Source: Methylobacterium sp.
GTDB lineage: Bacteria; Pseudomonadota; Alphaproteobacteria; Rhizobiales; Beijerinckiaceae
Length of the DNA: 64,000 nucleotides
Assembly: GCA_002928875.1 (NCBI GenBank)
Contig: PERO01000004.1
Coordinates: 248,001-312,000, forward strand
Direction: 5' to 3'
In this document: in pieces, positions 26,661 to 36,088 of the stretch
How the letters are laid out: every line of letters begins with the position of its first letter
Position numbering within the stretch: position 1 is the stretch's first letter
The notes under the pieces: generated by a model
The model's database searches: none
What the model saw: the letters and a program-made list of their open reading frames with translations, nothing else
Told to the model about the DNA's origin: nothing
Made by a program: the position numbers and the translations under genes

Positions 26661-27275
26661 TCAGCGGGCGGGAGGCAGGGCGGATGTGGCATCCGCAACC
26701 GGCTTCGTCGCGTTCTTGGCGGGAAAAAACGTGTAAGACAAGGTGATGGTCTCGATGAAATCGAGGGACTTTTCCTTCGAGATCTCGGGATCGACGAAGA
26801 ACACCACTTCCTCCGTGCGGCTTTCGCCCGGCTGGAGGGTGATCTCGTTGAAGCAGAAGCAGGCGATCTTGTTGAACCAGGCGCCGGCCTGATCGGGCGA
26901 GACATTGTAGCTCGCAATGCCTGTCACGGTGCGATCCGACACGTTCCGGATGGTGTAGCTGACGGTCCGCACCTCGCCGCCCTTCACGGAAACGGTGGGG
27001 ATTTCAGGCTCGAAGCGCCAGCCGAGGCCGGGCGCCACATTCGCATCCATGCGGATGGTGAAGAGCCGTTCCGTCACGCGATCCGGCGCCTTCACGGCCA
27101 CCTGCGTCGTGCCGCCATAGCCGGTGACGCGGCAGAAGAGATCGTAGAGCGGCACGGCCGCAAACGACATGCCCAGCATGAAGAGCGTGCCGCCCAAGGC
27201 ATAACCCGCGACGCGCAGGTTGCGGCGGGCATCGATCGTCACCGGACGGGGAGCGGAAACCTCGCGATCCATCAT
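26661..27275 (-). CDS. ctaG: Cytochrome c oxidase assembly protein CtaG (Cox11 family)
   Basis: Copper chaperone that builds the CuB centre of subunit I. About 204 residues: one N-terminal membrane helix (23-43), then a periplasmic immunoglobulin-like domain with FAAVPLYDLFCRVTGYGG and the copper-binding CFCFNE motif (near 130). The start lies one base past the stop of the 54-residue gene (a second ATG follows at once), so these are coupled. Length normal. Confidence 0.95.
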   Translation of the reverse strand: MMDREVSAPRPVTIDARRNLRVAGYALGGTLFMLGMSFAAVPLYDLFCRVTGYGGTTQVAVKAPDRVTERLFTIRMDANVAPGLGWRFEPEIPTVSVKGGEVRTVSYTIRNVSDRTVTGIASYNVSPDQAGAWFNKIACFCFNEITLQPGESRTEEVVFFVDPEISKEKSLDFIETITLSYTFFPAKNATKPVADATSALPPAR

Positions 27276-27276
27276 A

Positions 27277-27441
27277 TCACATCGGCCGGGCCAGAATGGC
27301 CGGTCCCATCTTGAAAATGGTGATGACATAGAACAGCACGACCAGCCCCACCACCGCGAGCGCAATGGCACGCGAGCGGCGCTGGCGGCGCGCCTTCTCT
27401 TCTGCGGTCAACACGATGCCTTCGGGCTTGCTTTCGCTCAT
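27277..27441 (-). CDS. 54-residue single-helix protein of the cox operon (CoxF-like)
   Basis: 54 residues: a charged N-terminus ([24 protein letters not shown] split around residue 20), one membrane helix at about 27-46, and a short tail. Its ATG overlaps the ctaB stop (ATGA) and its stop lies one base before ctaG, so it is translated within the operon. A small protein at this place between ctaB and ctaG is common in Rhizobiales and has been called CoxF; I infer an assembly or stability role from position. It is easily missed by gene callers because a longer frame overlaps it. Confidence 0.75.
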   Translation of the reverse strand: MSESKPEGIVLTAEEKARRQRRSRAIALAVVGLVVLFYVITIFKMGPAILARPM

Positions 27442-28394
27442 GCGCCAAACCCCGTGATGCGGGTCAGCATCGGCAGAAGCAGGAAAACGATGCGCTCCAC
27501 CAGCAAGGCCGCGAACAACGCGAAGAGATAGAGGATCGAGCCGCCGAACATCGACCAGCAGGCCTTGCGATCCGCTTCCGGCGTGCGGGCGCGCAGGATC
27601 ATCCACGCCCAGCGCAGCATCATGCCCGAGCCGATCACGGCGGTGGCGAGATAGAGCCAATGGCCGAAGCCCAGCATCACCGGCGCGAGGGCCGAGAGGG
27701 CGAGCAGGATCGTGTAGAACAGGATCTGGCGGCGCGTCGCCGTCTCGCCCGCCACCACCGGCAGCATCGGCACGCCCGCGCGGGTGTAATCCTCGTTCTT
27801 CACGAGCGCCAGCGCCCAGAAATGCGGCGGCGTCCAGAGGAAGATGATCATGAAGAGCACGATCGGCTCGATCGCGACGGAACCGGTCACCGCCGCCCAG
27901 CCGATTACCGGCGGGAAGGCACCGGCCGCACCGCCGATGACGATGTTCTGGGCCGTGGAGCGCTTGAGACCCATCGTGTAGATCACGACGTAGAAGAAGA
28001 TCGTGAAGGCCAGAAGCCCGCCCGCGAGCCAGTTGGTCGCAAGGCCCAGCACCATCACCGAGAAGAAGGAGAGCAGGAGGCCGAAGATCTTCGCCTCTTC
28101 GCCCGAGACACGACCGGCGGGAATCGGCCGGCCGGCGGTGCGGCGCATCACCTGGTCGATATCGGCGTCATACCACATGTTGAGCGCGCCCGAGGCGCCG
28201 CCGCCGAGCGCGATGGCGAGGATCGCGATCGCGCCGATGACCGGATGGATCGAGCCCGGCGCGATCAGCATGCCGACGAGCGCGGTGAACACCACGAGCG
28301 ACATGACGCGCGGCTTCATCAGCACCCAGAAATCACCGGGGTCCGCGTTGGAAATCAGCGCCTCGCGCCGGATGTCGGCTCCCGCGTCGCTCAA
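27438..28394 (-). CDS. ctaB: Protoheme IX farnesyltransferase (heme o synthase)
   Basis: Adds a farnesyl group to heme b, giving heme o, precursor of heme a for the aa3 oxidase. 318 residues with nine hydrophobic helices of the UbiA superfamily. Motifs: [18 protein letters not shown] near residue 26, the Asp-rich [19 protein letters not shown] (near 72-90) and the second catalytic region ([24 protein letters not shown]) near 190. The stop overlaps the 54-residue gene. It is separated from ctaD by 112 bp containing two strong hairpins. Confidence 0.96.
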   Translation of the reverse strand: MSDAGADIRREALISNADPGDFWVLMKPRVMSLVVFTALVGMLIAPGSIHPVIGAIAILAIALGGGASGALNMWYDADIDQVMRRTAGRPIPAGRVSGEEAKIFGLLLSFFSVMVLGLATNWLAGGLLAFTIFFYVVIYTMGLKRSTAQNIVIGGAAGAFPPVIGWAAVTGSVAIEPIVLFMIIFLWTPPHFWALALVKNEDYTRAGVPMLPVVAGETATRRQILFYTILLALSALAPVMLGFGHWLYLATAVIGSGMMLRWAWMILRARTPEADRKACWSMFGGSILYLFALFAALLVERIVFLLLPMLTRITGFGA

Positions 28395-28431
28395 GATGTC
28401 ACTGCCTCGTATTCAGGGTTGAAGGGGAAGA

Positions 28432-28498
28432 CCCCATGCGGAAACGGCCACGACAGGCCGCTTCCGGATGGGGTGGAGCCTCGCGGGGAGGCTCCACC
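28432..28498 (-). other. Two adjoining hairpins between ctaD and ctaB
   Basis: Nearest ctaD is a 10-bp perfect stem (GGTGGAGCCT/AGGCTCCACC, 28472-28498). Next comes a long interrupted stem (28432-28473; CCCCAT/ATGGGG ends, CGGCC/GGCCG core). Neither has a clean T run, so RNA processing, 3'-end protection or attenuation between ctaD and ctaB is likelier than plain termination. Confidence 0.6.
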
Positions 28499-28506
28499 GG
28501 AAGGGT

Positions 28507-30123
28507 TTAGTGGTTCGAGCCGGTGATGCGCGGCAGGGTCTCGAACTGGTGGAACGGCGGCGGCGAGGAAAGGGTCCATTCCAGCGTCGTCGCGCCTTCG
28601 CCCCACGGGTTGTCGCCCGCCTTTTCCTTGCGGCTATAGGCGAGGAAGATGCCGTAGAAGAAGATCAGCAGGCCGAAGGCGAAGATGTAGGAACCCATCG
28701 AGGAGATGTAGTTCCAGCCGGCATAGGCATCCGGATAATCCACGTAGCGGCGCGGCATGCCGGCAAGGCCCAGGAAATGCTGCGGGAAGAACAGCACGTT
28801 CGCACCCACGAAGGCGACCGCGAAGTGGCTGTGGCCCACCCAGTCCGGGATCATGTAGCCGGTGATCTTCGGGAACCAGTAGTACCAGCCGGCGAAAATC
28901 GCGAAGACCGCGCCGAGCGAAAGCACGTAGTGGAAATGCGCCACGACATAGTAGGTGTCGTGCAGCACGCGGTCGACGCCGGCATTGGCGAGCACCACGC
29001 CGGTCACGCCGCCGACCGTGAACAGGAAGATGAAGCCGATCGCCCAGACCATCGGCGGACGGAAGCTGATCGAGCCGCCCCACATCGTCGCGATCCAGGA
29101 GAAGATCTTCACGCCCGTCGGCACGGCGATCACCATCGTGGCGGCCACGAAATATTGCTGCGCCGCGAGGCTGATGCCGGTGGTGTACATGTGGTGCGCC
29201 CACACGACGAAGCCGACGAAGCCGATCGCCACCATCGCATAGGCCATGCCGAGATAGCCGAAGACCGGCTTCTTCGAGAAGGTCGAGACGATGTGGCTGA
29301 TGATGCCGAAGGCCGGCAGGATCAGGATATACACTTCCGGGTGGCCGAAGAACCAGAACAGGTGCTGGAACAGGATCGGGTCACCACCACCTTCCGGCGC
29401 GAAGAAGGTCGTGCCGAAATTGCGGTCGGTCAGCAGCATGGTGATGCCGCCGGCGAGAACCGGGAGCGACAGCACGAGCAGGAAGGCGGTCACCAGCACG
29501 GACCAGGCGAAGAGCGGCATCTTGTGCAGCGTCATGCCCGGGGCGCGCATGTTGAAGATCGTGGTGATGAAGTTGATCGCGCCGAGGATCGACGAGGCGC
29601 CCGCGATATGCAGCGAGAGGATCGCGAAATCCATCGCCGGGCCGGGCTGGCCCGAGGTCGAGAGCGGCGGGTAGATCGTCCAGCCACCGCCGACGCCGAG
29701 CCCGCCCGCCGGGCCTTCGACGAACATCGACAGGATGAGCAGGCCGAAAGCGGCCGGCAGCAGCCAGAACGAGATGTTGTTCATGCGCGGGAACGCCATA
29801 TCCGGCGCGCCGATCATGATCGGGATGAACCAGTTCGCGAAACCGCCGATCAGCGCCGGCATCACCATGAAGAAGATCATGATCAGGCCGTGGCCGGTGA
29901 CGAACACGTTGAATGTGTGCGGGTTCGAGAACACCTGCAGACCGGGCTCCTGGAGCTCGATGCGCATCATGATGGAAAGGAAGCCGCCAACCAGCCCCGC
30001 GCACAGCGCGAAGAGCAGGTACATCGTGCCGATGTCCTTGTGGTTGGTGGAATACAGATAGCGCCGCCAGCCATGCGGCATGTCATGCGCGTGATCGTCG
30101 GCGTGCGCGTGAGCCTGTGCCAT
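28507..30123 (-). CDS. ctaD: Cytochrome c oxidase subunit I (aa3 type)
   Basis: Catalytic subunit carrying heme a and the heme a3-CuB centre. 538 residues with twelve membrane helices. Key features seen: the [22 protein letters not shown] region (helix II), [18 protein letters not shown] with the D-channel Glu and CuB His/Tyr pair, WAHHMYTTG with the two CuB histidines, and [13 protein letters not shown] with the heme ligands. This is an A-type oxidase by its helix VI Glu. ctaC precedes it by 41 bp and hairpins follow it. Confidence 0.97.
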   Translation of the reverse strand: MAQAHAHADDHAHDMPHGWRRYLYSTNHKDIGTMYLLFALCAGLVGGFLSIMMRIELQEPGLQVFSNPHTFNVFVTGHGLIMIFFMVMPALIGGFANWFIPIMIGAPDMAFPRMNNISFWLLPAAFGLLILSMFVEGPAGGLGVGGGWTIYPPLSTSGQPGPAMDFAILSLHIAGASSILGAINFITTIFNMRAPGMTLHKMPLFAWSVLVTAFLLVLSLPVLAGGITMLLTDRNFGTTFFAPEGGGDPILFQHLFWFFGHPEVYILILPAFGIISHIVSTFSKKPVFGYLGMAYAMVAIGFVGFVVWAHHMYTTGISLAAQQYFVAATMVIAVPTGVKIFSWIATMWGGSISFRPPMVWAIGFIFLFTVGGVTGVVLANAGVDRVLHDTYYVVAHFHYVLSLGAVFAIFAGWYYWFPKITGYMIPDWVGHSHFAVAFVGANVLFFPQHFLGLAGMPRRYVDYPDAYAGWNYISSMGSYIFAFGLLIFFYGIFLAYSRKEKAGDNPWGEGATTLEWTLSSPPPFHQFETLPRITGSNH

Positions 30124-30164
30124 TCTCGTCTACTCCTGTCGAAGCGTCTTCTTGCAGCGCTTTA

Positions 30165-31082
30165 TCAGCGGGCCGGTTCGGTCTGCGCGGTCTGGACCGG
30201 CGCATTCTCGATCCGGGCGTATTTCTTCTTCGCGTCGGCCAGCCAGGCGTCATACTTCTCCTGGCTCACGACGCGGATCGCGAGCGGCATGAAGGCATGG
30301 TCCTTGCCGCAGAGTTCCGAGCACTGGCCGTAGAAGACGCCCTCGGTCGTCGCGCGGAACCAGGTCTGGTTCAGGCGGCCCGGCACGGCATCGGCCTTCA
30401 CGGCGAAGGACGGCACCGCAAAGGCGTGGAGCACGTCACCGGCGGTGACCTGCACGGCCACCGTCTTGTTCACCGGAACGACGACCTCGTTATCCACCGC
30501 GAGAAGGCGCGGGAAATCGGCGTCCTTGCCCTTGCCGGCCTTCACGGCCGCGGCGCGCTCCTCATCCGAGAGCATGCGGACTTCAAACTCGAAGCCGCCA
30601 GCATCCTGCGGATAGGCGAATTTCCAGTACCACGCATAGCCCGTGGCCTTGATGGTGAGATCGGCCTTGGGGATCGTCACCTGGTCGCGCAGCAGACGGA
30701 ACGAGGGAACCGCGATCGCCACGAGGATCAGCACCGGAATGAGCGTCCAGGCCACTTCGAGGCCGGCATGGTGCGTCGTCTTGGAGGGAACCGGGTTCTT
30801 CGAAGCCTTGAACTTCGCCACCACCATCACGATCAGGATCAGCACGAAGAGCGAGATCACGGTGATGATCGGCAGCAGGATCGCGTTGTGGAACCATTGG
30901 GTGTTCTCGGCGATCGGCGTGGCCGGAGTTTGCAGGCCGATCTGCCAGGGCGAGGGTTGCCCCATGCCGGCGAGAGCCACCGAAGGCAGGCCCGCGAGGC
31001 CCAGAAGCCCCGTCACCGCCGAGAGGCGCGCACGAAGGCCGCCCGCGTTCCGTTCCGAATTACCCAGTCGCTTCATGGCCAT
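30165..31082 (-). CDS. ctaC: Cytochrome c oxidase subunit II
   Basis: Accepts electrons from cytochrome c through the CuA site. 305 residues: a signal peptide (about 1-38, ending VALAG), two membrane helices (near 65-90 and 115-135) and a periplasmic cupredoxin domain. CuA ligands are visible: His in DVLHAFAVPSF, and the CSELCGKDHAFM box. The aromatic electron-entry patch GYAWYWKFAYP is present. The start ATG follows AAGGGAG by five bases; an internal ATG two codons later is less well placed. It heads the leftward oxidase cluster; upstream DNA is a 448-bp gap. Confidence 0.95.
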   Translation of the reverse strand: MAMKRLGNSERNAGGLRARLSAVTGLLGLAGLPSVALAGMGQPSPWQIGLQTPATPIAENTQWFHNAILLPIITVISLFVLILIVMVVAKFKASKNPVPSKTTHHAGLEVAWTLIPVLILVAIAVPSFRLLRDQVTIPKADLTIKATGYAWYWKFAYPQDAGGFEFEVRMLSDEERAAAVKAGKGKDADFPRLLAVDNEVVVPVNKTVAVQVTAGDVLHAFAVPSFAVKADAVPGRLNQTWFRATTEGVFYGQCSELCGKDHAFMPLAIRVVSQEKYDAWLADAKKKYARIENAPVQTAQTEPAR

Positions 31083-31530
31083 CGCCACTCCCTTGCGTCG
31101 CACCCGGCGCTCGTGTCCCGAGTCGGGCGTTTGGTCCGTCATCCGCCATGGCCTGCCGAAGCCGGGTTCAGGCACCCGATTGAGCTTCCGCAATGCGCTT
31201 GCGCGAGGGCCCTGGCAGCAAGCGCGCTGGCGCAGCCATGCGCTCCCCGCGGCCGGGGCCCGGATTCGATTGTCACTGCAAGCCCCAGCTTCGCCAAAAA
31301 GGCAAGCGAATTTCGCCGGGGCCAAGCCTGCTTTTCGTCGTATTCGCTTTACGCCCCGTTGCGTTCTGCAGAGCAGCGGCGAATTGCAGCAGGGCGCGGG
31401 CCGGGCTGCGCTTTCTTGACACGGGAGACGGCTCTGTTACGCCACGCGAGCGGGCCGGCCAAGCATCCCAAACCTTATTTTCGCCGATTCGCTGCTGCAA
31501 GGACAGGCTGGTCAGGCCAGAGAGGTTCGA
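31083..31530. other. Gene-free divergent control region between ctaC and the IalB-like gene
   Basis: No credible gene. A TTGACA hexamer (31416-31421) lies about 110 bp before the IalB-like start, with only a weak -10 (TACGCC) 16 bp on. A small palindrome GCGAATTTCGC lies at about 31307-31317. A ribosome site AGAGAGG precedes the IalB-like ATG by five bases. I could not place a convincing ctaC promoter. Confidence 0.4.
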
Positions 31531-32094
31531 ATGACGATGGGGAACAGCTCCACCTTCCGCGCCCTTTGGCTGGGCATGCTCGCGATGGTCGCCGGGCTGT
31601 GTTCGACCCTCCCGGCTTCCGCGCAGGGGCAGTTGCGCGGGGCCTATGGGGATTGGCAGTTTCGCTGCGATCGCGTGGCGCAGAGCGGCAACGAGCAATG
31701 CATCCTCATCCAGAACGTGCTCGACCAGCAGGATCTCAATCTCGCGGTGGTCATCCTGCGCGTCGAAGATCAGGTCGCGACCGCCGAGGCGCGCAAGACG
31801 AATGCGAATGCGCCTGCCGTGCGGCGGCCTGTCCTGCGGGTCATCGCGCCACTGGGCATCCTGCTGCCGCGCGGATTGGGGCTCAAGGTCGATGATCGCG
31901 AGATCGGCTCGACGGATTTCGTCCGCTGTCTCGAATCCGGCTGCGTGGCCGAGGTCGACATGGATGCAACCTTGATCGACCTGTTCTCGAAGGGCAAGGT
32001 GGCGCTCTTCGCCGTGTTCCTGACCCCGCAGGAGGGGCGTGGCCTGCCGGTGACGCTCGGCGGTTTCGCGGATGGGTTCTCGAAGCTTCAGTGA
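31531..32094 (+). CDS. Invasion-associated locus B (IalB)-family secreted protein
   Basis: 187 residues with a signal peptide (1-31, ending LPASAQ). The mature domain matches the IalB pattern: YGDWQFRCD at the start, an internal Cys pair (RCD...QCILIQ), PLGILLPRGLGLKVDDREIG in the middle, and FVRCLESGCVAEVDMDATLIDLF with a second Cys pair. First described as an invasion factor in Bartonella, the family is widespread in free-living Rhizobiales, where its role is unknown. It is monocistronic or continues to the lipoprotein gene past a stem-loop. Confidence 0.9.
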   Translation: MTMGNSSTFRALWLGMLAMVAGLCSTLPASAQGQLRGAYGDWQFRCDRVAQSGNEQCILIQNVLDQQDLNLAVVILRVEDQVATAEARKTNANAPAVRRPVLRVIAPLGILLPRGLGLKVDDREIGSTDFVRCLESGCVAEVDMDATLIDLFSKGKVALFAVFLTPQEGRGLPVTLGGFADGFSKLQ

Positions 32095-32116
32095 GGCACC
32101 GGGCCATGGACAACCG

Positions 32117-32155
32117 GGAGCCCGAATGCCGGGCCCACCGGATGGTTCGGGCTCC
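32117..32155 (+). other. Strong stem-loop between the IalB-like and lipoprotein genes
   Basis: A 10-bp perfect stem (GGAGCCCGAA/TTCGGGCTCC) with an inner CCGG/CCGG pairing, flanked on both sides by CCATGG. No T run follows, so it may be an attenuator or mRNA-stability element rather than a terminator. Confidence 0.5.
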
Positions 32156-32184
32156 ATGGTCCGGAAGGCAAGGGTGGTGACGTG

Positions 32185-32823
32185 ATGGCAGTTCATTCAA
32201 CGGGTCTGGCGCGGGGTGCCGCTTTCGCCACCCTCGGTGTCGCGATTCTGGCGCTGGCGGGATGTGGCTCCTCCGGCACGGGGGCGGGCGGTTCAGATCC
32301 CACGGTTGCCGGTGATGGCTCCAGCTTCGCCACATCGCTGCTCTATGGCGGTCGGCGCTTCACCGAACCGCCGCCCGGCAACCGGCGCGAATATACCTGC
32401 CCTTCCGTCGAGATCCTGGACGGGACCGTCGCGATGCGCGCGGGCGACACGGGCACGGCGCGCGGCGTCGGCTATCAGGCCTCGATCCGCGACACCGCCC
32501 GCGAATGCGCGCTCACGGCCGGGGATCGCATCCAGATCAAGGTGGGCGTGCAGGGTCGCTTCGTACTGGGCGAGAGCGGCAAGCCGGGGGATTATACCGT
32601 GCCGGTCCGCGTGGCCGTGCGCCGTACGGGTGGGGAGACGGTCTATTCCAAGCTCCTGACGGCGAATGTCACGATTCCCGCGACCGACACGCAAGGCACC
32701 TTCGTCGTCATCGATGACAGCGTGTCGCTGCCGCTGAGCGCGACGGATCCCGGCGACGAATACACCATCCTCGTGGGCCTCGATCCACAGGCCCGGACCA
32801 CGCCGCGCAATCGCCGGCGTTGA
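32185..32823 (+). CDS. Putative lipoprotein of unknown function
   Basis: 212 residues; family not recognised. The N-terminus is a lipoprotein signal with lipobox LALAGC (Cys near 27), followed by a Gly/Ser linker. The mature domain (about 50-205) is beta-rich and contains one Cys pair (YTCPSVEI, RECALTAG), suggesting a periplasmic or outer-membrane immunoglobulin-like fold. The last residues are basic (TTPRNRRR). The ATG is chosen over the adjacent in-frame GTG. It ends 38 bp before the glycine riboswitch, so readthrough into the riboswitch is possible. Confidence 0.72.
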   Translation: MAVHSTGLARGAAFATLGVAILALAGCGSSGTGAGGSDPTVAGDGSSFATSLLYGGRRFTEPPPGNRREYTCPSVEILDGTVAMRAGDTGTARGVGYQASIRDTARECALTAGDRIQIKVGVQGRFVLGESGKPGDYTVPVRVAVRRTGGETVYSKLLTANVTIPATDTQGTFVVIDDSVSLPLSATDPGDEYTILVGLDPQARTTPRNRRR

Positions 32824-32860
32824 CAGTTCCGGCAAAAGGACTAGGTGAACGGATCAGGCC

Positions 32861-33062
32861 ATCTCCCGCGCGGGAGAGAACGGGCTGCCCTTGACCGGGC
32901 TTCCCCGTCGCCGAAGGCGCAACCGCCCCGGAAACGCTCAGGCAAAAGGACCGCGCGAGAAAAGCCGCTCTGGAAAGCGCGAGGCCGCAAGCCTCGCCAC
33001 CGAAGGAGTAAGGAGCCGGTTCGGCTTCGAAATCTCTCAGGTCTCCGTGACAGAGGGGGCAG
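32861..33062 (+). promoter_or_regulatory. Tandem glycine riboswitch
   Basis: Two consecutive glycine aptamers precede gcvT. Aptamer I (about 32861-32955) has CGGGAGAGAAC, GCCGAAGGCGCAAC and GCTCAGGCAAAAGGACCG. Aptamer II (about 32962-33062) has CTCTGGAAAGC, ACCGAAGGAGTAAGG and CTCTCAGGTCTC. This is the tandem form known to activate glycine-cleavage genes when glycine is abundant. The gcvT ATG lies about 75 bases on; a CGGAGG (33112-33117) in that stretch is rather far from the ATG, so a translational expression platform is plausible but not proven. Confidence 0.92.
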
Positions 33063-33135
33063 CCACCGAAAGCCATGGCGCGAGCCGGGGCCCGGTGACC
33101 TGTTTGATCACGGAGGCGGCGCGAGCCGGAACAGC

Positions 33136-34278
33136 ATGGCTTCTCCCGAAAGCGCTGAAACGCTGCTCGAAACGCCGCTTGCGGCCTGGCATATCGCGCA
33201 AGGCGCGAAGATGGTGCCTTTCGCCGGCTACAACATGCCCGTGCAATATCCGCTCGGCATCCTCGGCGAGCACAACTGGACGAGGCAGAGCGCCGGGCTC
33301 TTCGATGTCTCGCATATGGGGCAGTGCTTCCTGATCCCCGAGGATGGCCGGTACGAGACCGCCGCCGCCGCGCTCGAGACGCTCGTTCCGGCGGATGTGC
33401 TGGCGCTGAAGCCCGGCCAGCAGCGCTATTCGCAATTGCTGAATGCCGAAGGCGGCATTCTTGACGACCTGATGATCAGCCGCCTGGGCTTTGCCGGCCA
33501 CGAGCACTGGCTCTATCTCGTCGTGAATGCCGGCTGCAAGGTCGAGGATTACAAGCACATCGCCGCGCATCTGCCCAAGGGCGTGACGCTGAAGATCGCC
33601 GACAATCTCGCGCTTCTCGCGTTGCAGGGCCCGCAGGCGGTGGCGGCGATTGCGGCCCATGCTCCGGCTTTGGCCGAGCTGAAATTCATGACCTCGACCG
33701 ATCTCGCCGTCGCCGGCATCTGGTGCCACGTCTCGCGCACGGGCTACACGGGCGAGGATGGCGTCGAGATTTCCGTGAAGAACGACGATGTCGCGGCGCT
33801 CGCGGACCTCCTCCTGCAGGATGCGCGCGTGAAGCCGATCGGCCTCGGCGCGCGCGATTCCCTGCGCCTCGAAGCCGGCCTCTGCCTCTACGGGCACGAC
33901 ATCGACACCACGACCTCGCCCATCGAGGCGGACCTGAAATGGTCGATCCAGAAGCGCCGCCGCGAGGAAGGGGGCTTCCCCGGTGCGGCCCGCATCCAGC
34001 GCGAACTCGCCGAAGGGCCCTCCCGCCTGCGCGTCGGCATCCGGCCCGAGGGTCGCCAGCCCGCCCGCGAGGGCACGGAGATCTTCGCCGGGGATCGGAA
34101 GATCGGCGTCATCACCTCCGGCGGCTTCGGGCCGACCGCGCAGGCGCCCGTCGCGATGGGCTATGTCGAGACCGCCTTCGCGAAACCCGAAACGCCTTTG
34201 ACGCTCGTGGTGCGCGGCAAGGAATTGCCGGCGCGCATCGCGGCCATGCCTTTCGCCCCGCATCGCTATTTCCGATAG
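33136..34278 (+). CDS. gcvT: Glycine cleavage system T protein (aminomethyltransferase)
   Basis: Transfers the methylene group from the lipoyl arm of GcvH to tetrahydrofolate and releases ammonia. 380 residues with FAGYNMPVQYP near the N-terminus, AGLFDVSHMGQ, the folate-site Asp region (NAEGGILDDLMISR), YTGEDGVEIS and GLGARDSLRLEAGLCLYGHD. The start is the ATG after the riboswitch; the open frame continues upstream through the aptamers and is not coding there. First gene of the gcvT-H-PA-PB operon. Confidence 0.95.
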   Translation: MASPESAETLLETPLAAWHIAQGAKMVPFAGYNMPVQYPLGILGEHNWTRQSAGLFDVSHMGQCFLIPEDGRYETAAAALETLVPADVLALKPGQQRYSQLLNAEGGILDDLMISRLGFAGHEHWLYLVVNAGCKVEDYKHIAAHLPKGVTLKIADNLALLALQGPQAVAAIAAHAPALAELKFMTSTDLAVAGIWCHVSRTGYTGEDGVEISVKNDDVAALADLLLQDARVKPIGLGARDSLRLEAGLCLYGHDIDTTTSPIEADLKWSIQKRRREEGGFPGAARIQRELAEGPSRLRVGIRPEGRQPAREGTEIFAGDRKIGVITSGGFGPTAQAPVAMGYVETAFAKPETPLTLVVRGKELPARIAAMPFAPHRYFR

Positions 34279-34365
34279 CGGTCAGAAGCGAATGGGAACC
34301 GGTTCGCGTCAAAAAATGCGTCAAAGAATCAGAGTGATACAACCTTCCTGCCCGGAGATGAAACC

Positions 34366-34740
34366 ATGACGACCCGCTACACCAAGGATCACGAATATAT
34401 CCGCGTCGAAGGCGATGTCGGCATCGTCGGCATCTCGGATTATGCGCAGGCCCAGCTCGGCGACGTGGTGTTCGTCGAATTGCCGGATGTCGGCAAGACC
34501 GTCGCCAAGGGCGGCGAGGCGGCCGTGGTGGAGAGCGTGAAGGCGGCCTCCGAGGTCTATGCCCCGGTTTCCGGCGAAGTCGTCGCCGTGAACGACAAGC
34601 TGCCGGATTCGCCCGCGACCGTGAACGAAGACCCCGCCGGCGCGGGCTGGTTCATCAAGATCAAGCTCGCCGACAAGGCCGAACTCGATGGCCTGATGAG
34701 CGAGGCGGAATACGCCGAATACCTGAAATCGATCGCGTGA
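34366..34740 (+). CDS. gcvH: Glycine cleavage system H protein
   Basis: Small lipoyl carrier protein shuttling the aminomethyl group between P, T and L proteins. 124 residues; the lipoylated lysine is K59 within [16 protein letters not shown], and the ends carry [28 protein letters not shown] and [10 protein letters not shown]. Its length and fold are typical. It lies 87 bp after gcvT (gap with an imperfect leader) and 7 bp before gcvPA. The lipoyl dehydrogenase (L protein) is not in this window. Confidence 0.96.
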   Translation: MTTRYTKDHEYIRVEGDVGIVGISDYAQAQLGDVVFVELPDVGKTVAKGGEAAVVESVKAASEVYAPVSGEVVAVNDKLPDSPATVNEDPAGAGWFIKIKLADKAELDGLMSEAEYAEYLKSIA

Positions 34741-34747
34741 GGCTCCG

Positions 34748-36088
34748 ATGCGCTACCTTCCGCTCACCCCCGATGATCGCGCCGGCATGCTCGCCCGGAT
34801 CGGCGTGGCGACCGTCGACGATCTCTTCTCTGACATTCCCGCCGACAAGCTCCTGAAGGAGCCGGTGAACCTGCCGCATCATGCGGGCGAACTCTCGGTC
34901 GAGCGGACGCTGGGCGCGATGGCCGCGAAAAACGTGCCGGCCTCCTCCGTGCCCTTCTTCGTGGGCGCGGGCGCCTACAAGCACCACGTGCCGGCGACGG
35001 TGGATCACCTGATCCAGCGTTCGGAATTTCTGACGAGCTACACGCCCTACCAGCCGGAAATCGCGCAGGGCACGCTGCAATATCTCTTCGAGTTCCAGAC
35101 GCAGGTGGCGTTGCTCACCGGCATGGAGGTCGCCAACGCCTCGATGTATGACGGCTCGACCGGCACGGGCGAAGCGGTTCTGATGGCGCATCGCGTCACC
35201 AAGCGCCGCAAGGCGGTGCTCTCGGGCGGCCTGCATCCGCAATATGCCGATGTGGTGAAGACGCTCTCGATGATGGCGAACGATGCCGTCGTCGCCGCCC
35301 CGGCGGATGTGAATGGCACGGAAGATCTCGCCAGGCTCATCGACAACGAGACCTCCTGCATCGTGGTGCAGAACCCGGATGTCTTCGGGAATATTCGCGA
35401 TCTCCGTCCGCTCGCGGCGGCGGCGCAGGCCAAGGGGGTGCTGTTGATCGCGGTCTTCACGGAAGCGCTCTCGCTCGGCCTCATCGAGAGCCCGGGCGCG
35501 CAGGGCGCCGATATCGTGGTGGGCGAGGGGCAATCCATCGGCAACGGCCTCAATTTCGGCGGTCCTTACGTCGGGCTCTTCGCCGCGAAGCAGAAATATG
35601 TGCGCCAGATGCCGGGCCGGCTCTGCGGCGAAACGGTGGATGCAGAAGGCAAGCGCGGCTTCGTGCTGACGCTCTCCACCCGCGAGCAGCATATCCGCCG
35701 CGACAAGGCGACCTCGAATATCTGCACGAATTCGGGCCTCTGCTGCCTCGCCTTCACCATCCACATGACGCTTCTGGGCGAGAAGGGCCTGCGCCAGCTC
35801 GCGCAGGTCAACCATGCCAATGCGGTGGACCTTGCCGAAAGGCTCGAAGCCGTGAAGGGCGTGACGGTTCTCACATCCGCCTTCTTCAACGAATTCACCG
35901 TGAAACTGCCGGTGAACGCGGCCGAGGCTGTCGAGAAGATGGCGAAGAAAGGCGTGCTCGCGGGCGTGCCCGTCTCGCGCCTGCTGCCGGGCGAGGGCTT
36001 CGATGATCTCCTGATCGTCGCCAACACCGAAGTGAACACCGATGAGGATCGCGAAGCGTTTGTGAACGCGCTGAAGGGAGTGCTCTAA
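34748..36088 (+). CDS. gcvPA: Glycine dehydrogenase (decarboxylating) subunit 1
   Basis: N-terminal half of a two-part P protein. 446 residues beginning [19 protein letters not shown], with [42 protein letters not shown] and [18 protein letters not shown]. Together with subunit 2 it decarboxylates glycine and loads the aminomethyl group on GcvH. Its stop shares one base with the gcvPB ATG (TAATG), giving coupled 1:1 synthesis. Split P proteins are usual in Firmicutes and Thermotogae and occur in a subset of alphaproteobacteria, where a single gcvP is also common. Confidence 0.96.
   Translation: MRYLPLTPDDRAGMLARIGVATVDDLFSDIPADKLLKEPVNLPHHAGELSVERTLGAMAAKNVPASSVPFFVGAGAYKHHVPATVDHLIQRSEFLTSYTPYQPEIAQGTLQYLFEFQTQVALLTGMEVANASMYDGSTGTGEAVLMAHRVTKRRKAVLSGGLHPQYADVVKTLSMMANDAVVAAPADVNGTEDLARLIDNETSCIVVQNPDVFGNIRDLRPLAAAAQAKGVLLIAVFTEALSLGLIESPGAQGADIVVGEGQSIGNGLNFGGPYVGLFAAKQKYVRQMPGRLCGETVDAEGKRGFVLTLSTREQHIRRDKATSNICTNSGLCCLAFTIHMTLLGEKGLRQLAQVNHANAVDLAERLEAVKGVTVLTSAFFNEFTVKLPVNAAEAVEKMAKKGVLAGVPVSRLLPGEGFDDLLIVANTEVNTDEDREAFVNALKGVL

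Noticed and set aside
32831-32841. GGCAAAAGGAC before the riboswitch, considered as a remnant third glycine aptamer
   Set aside because: Only 11 bases match the aptamer I segment at 32941-32951, and the preceding DNA encodes the lipoprotein; no P1 or core motifs are present.
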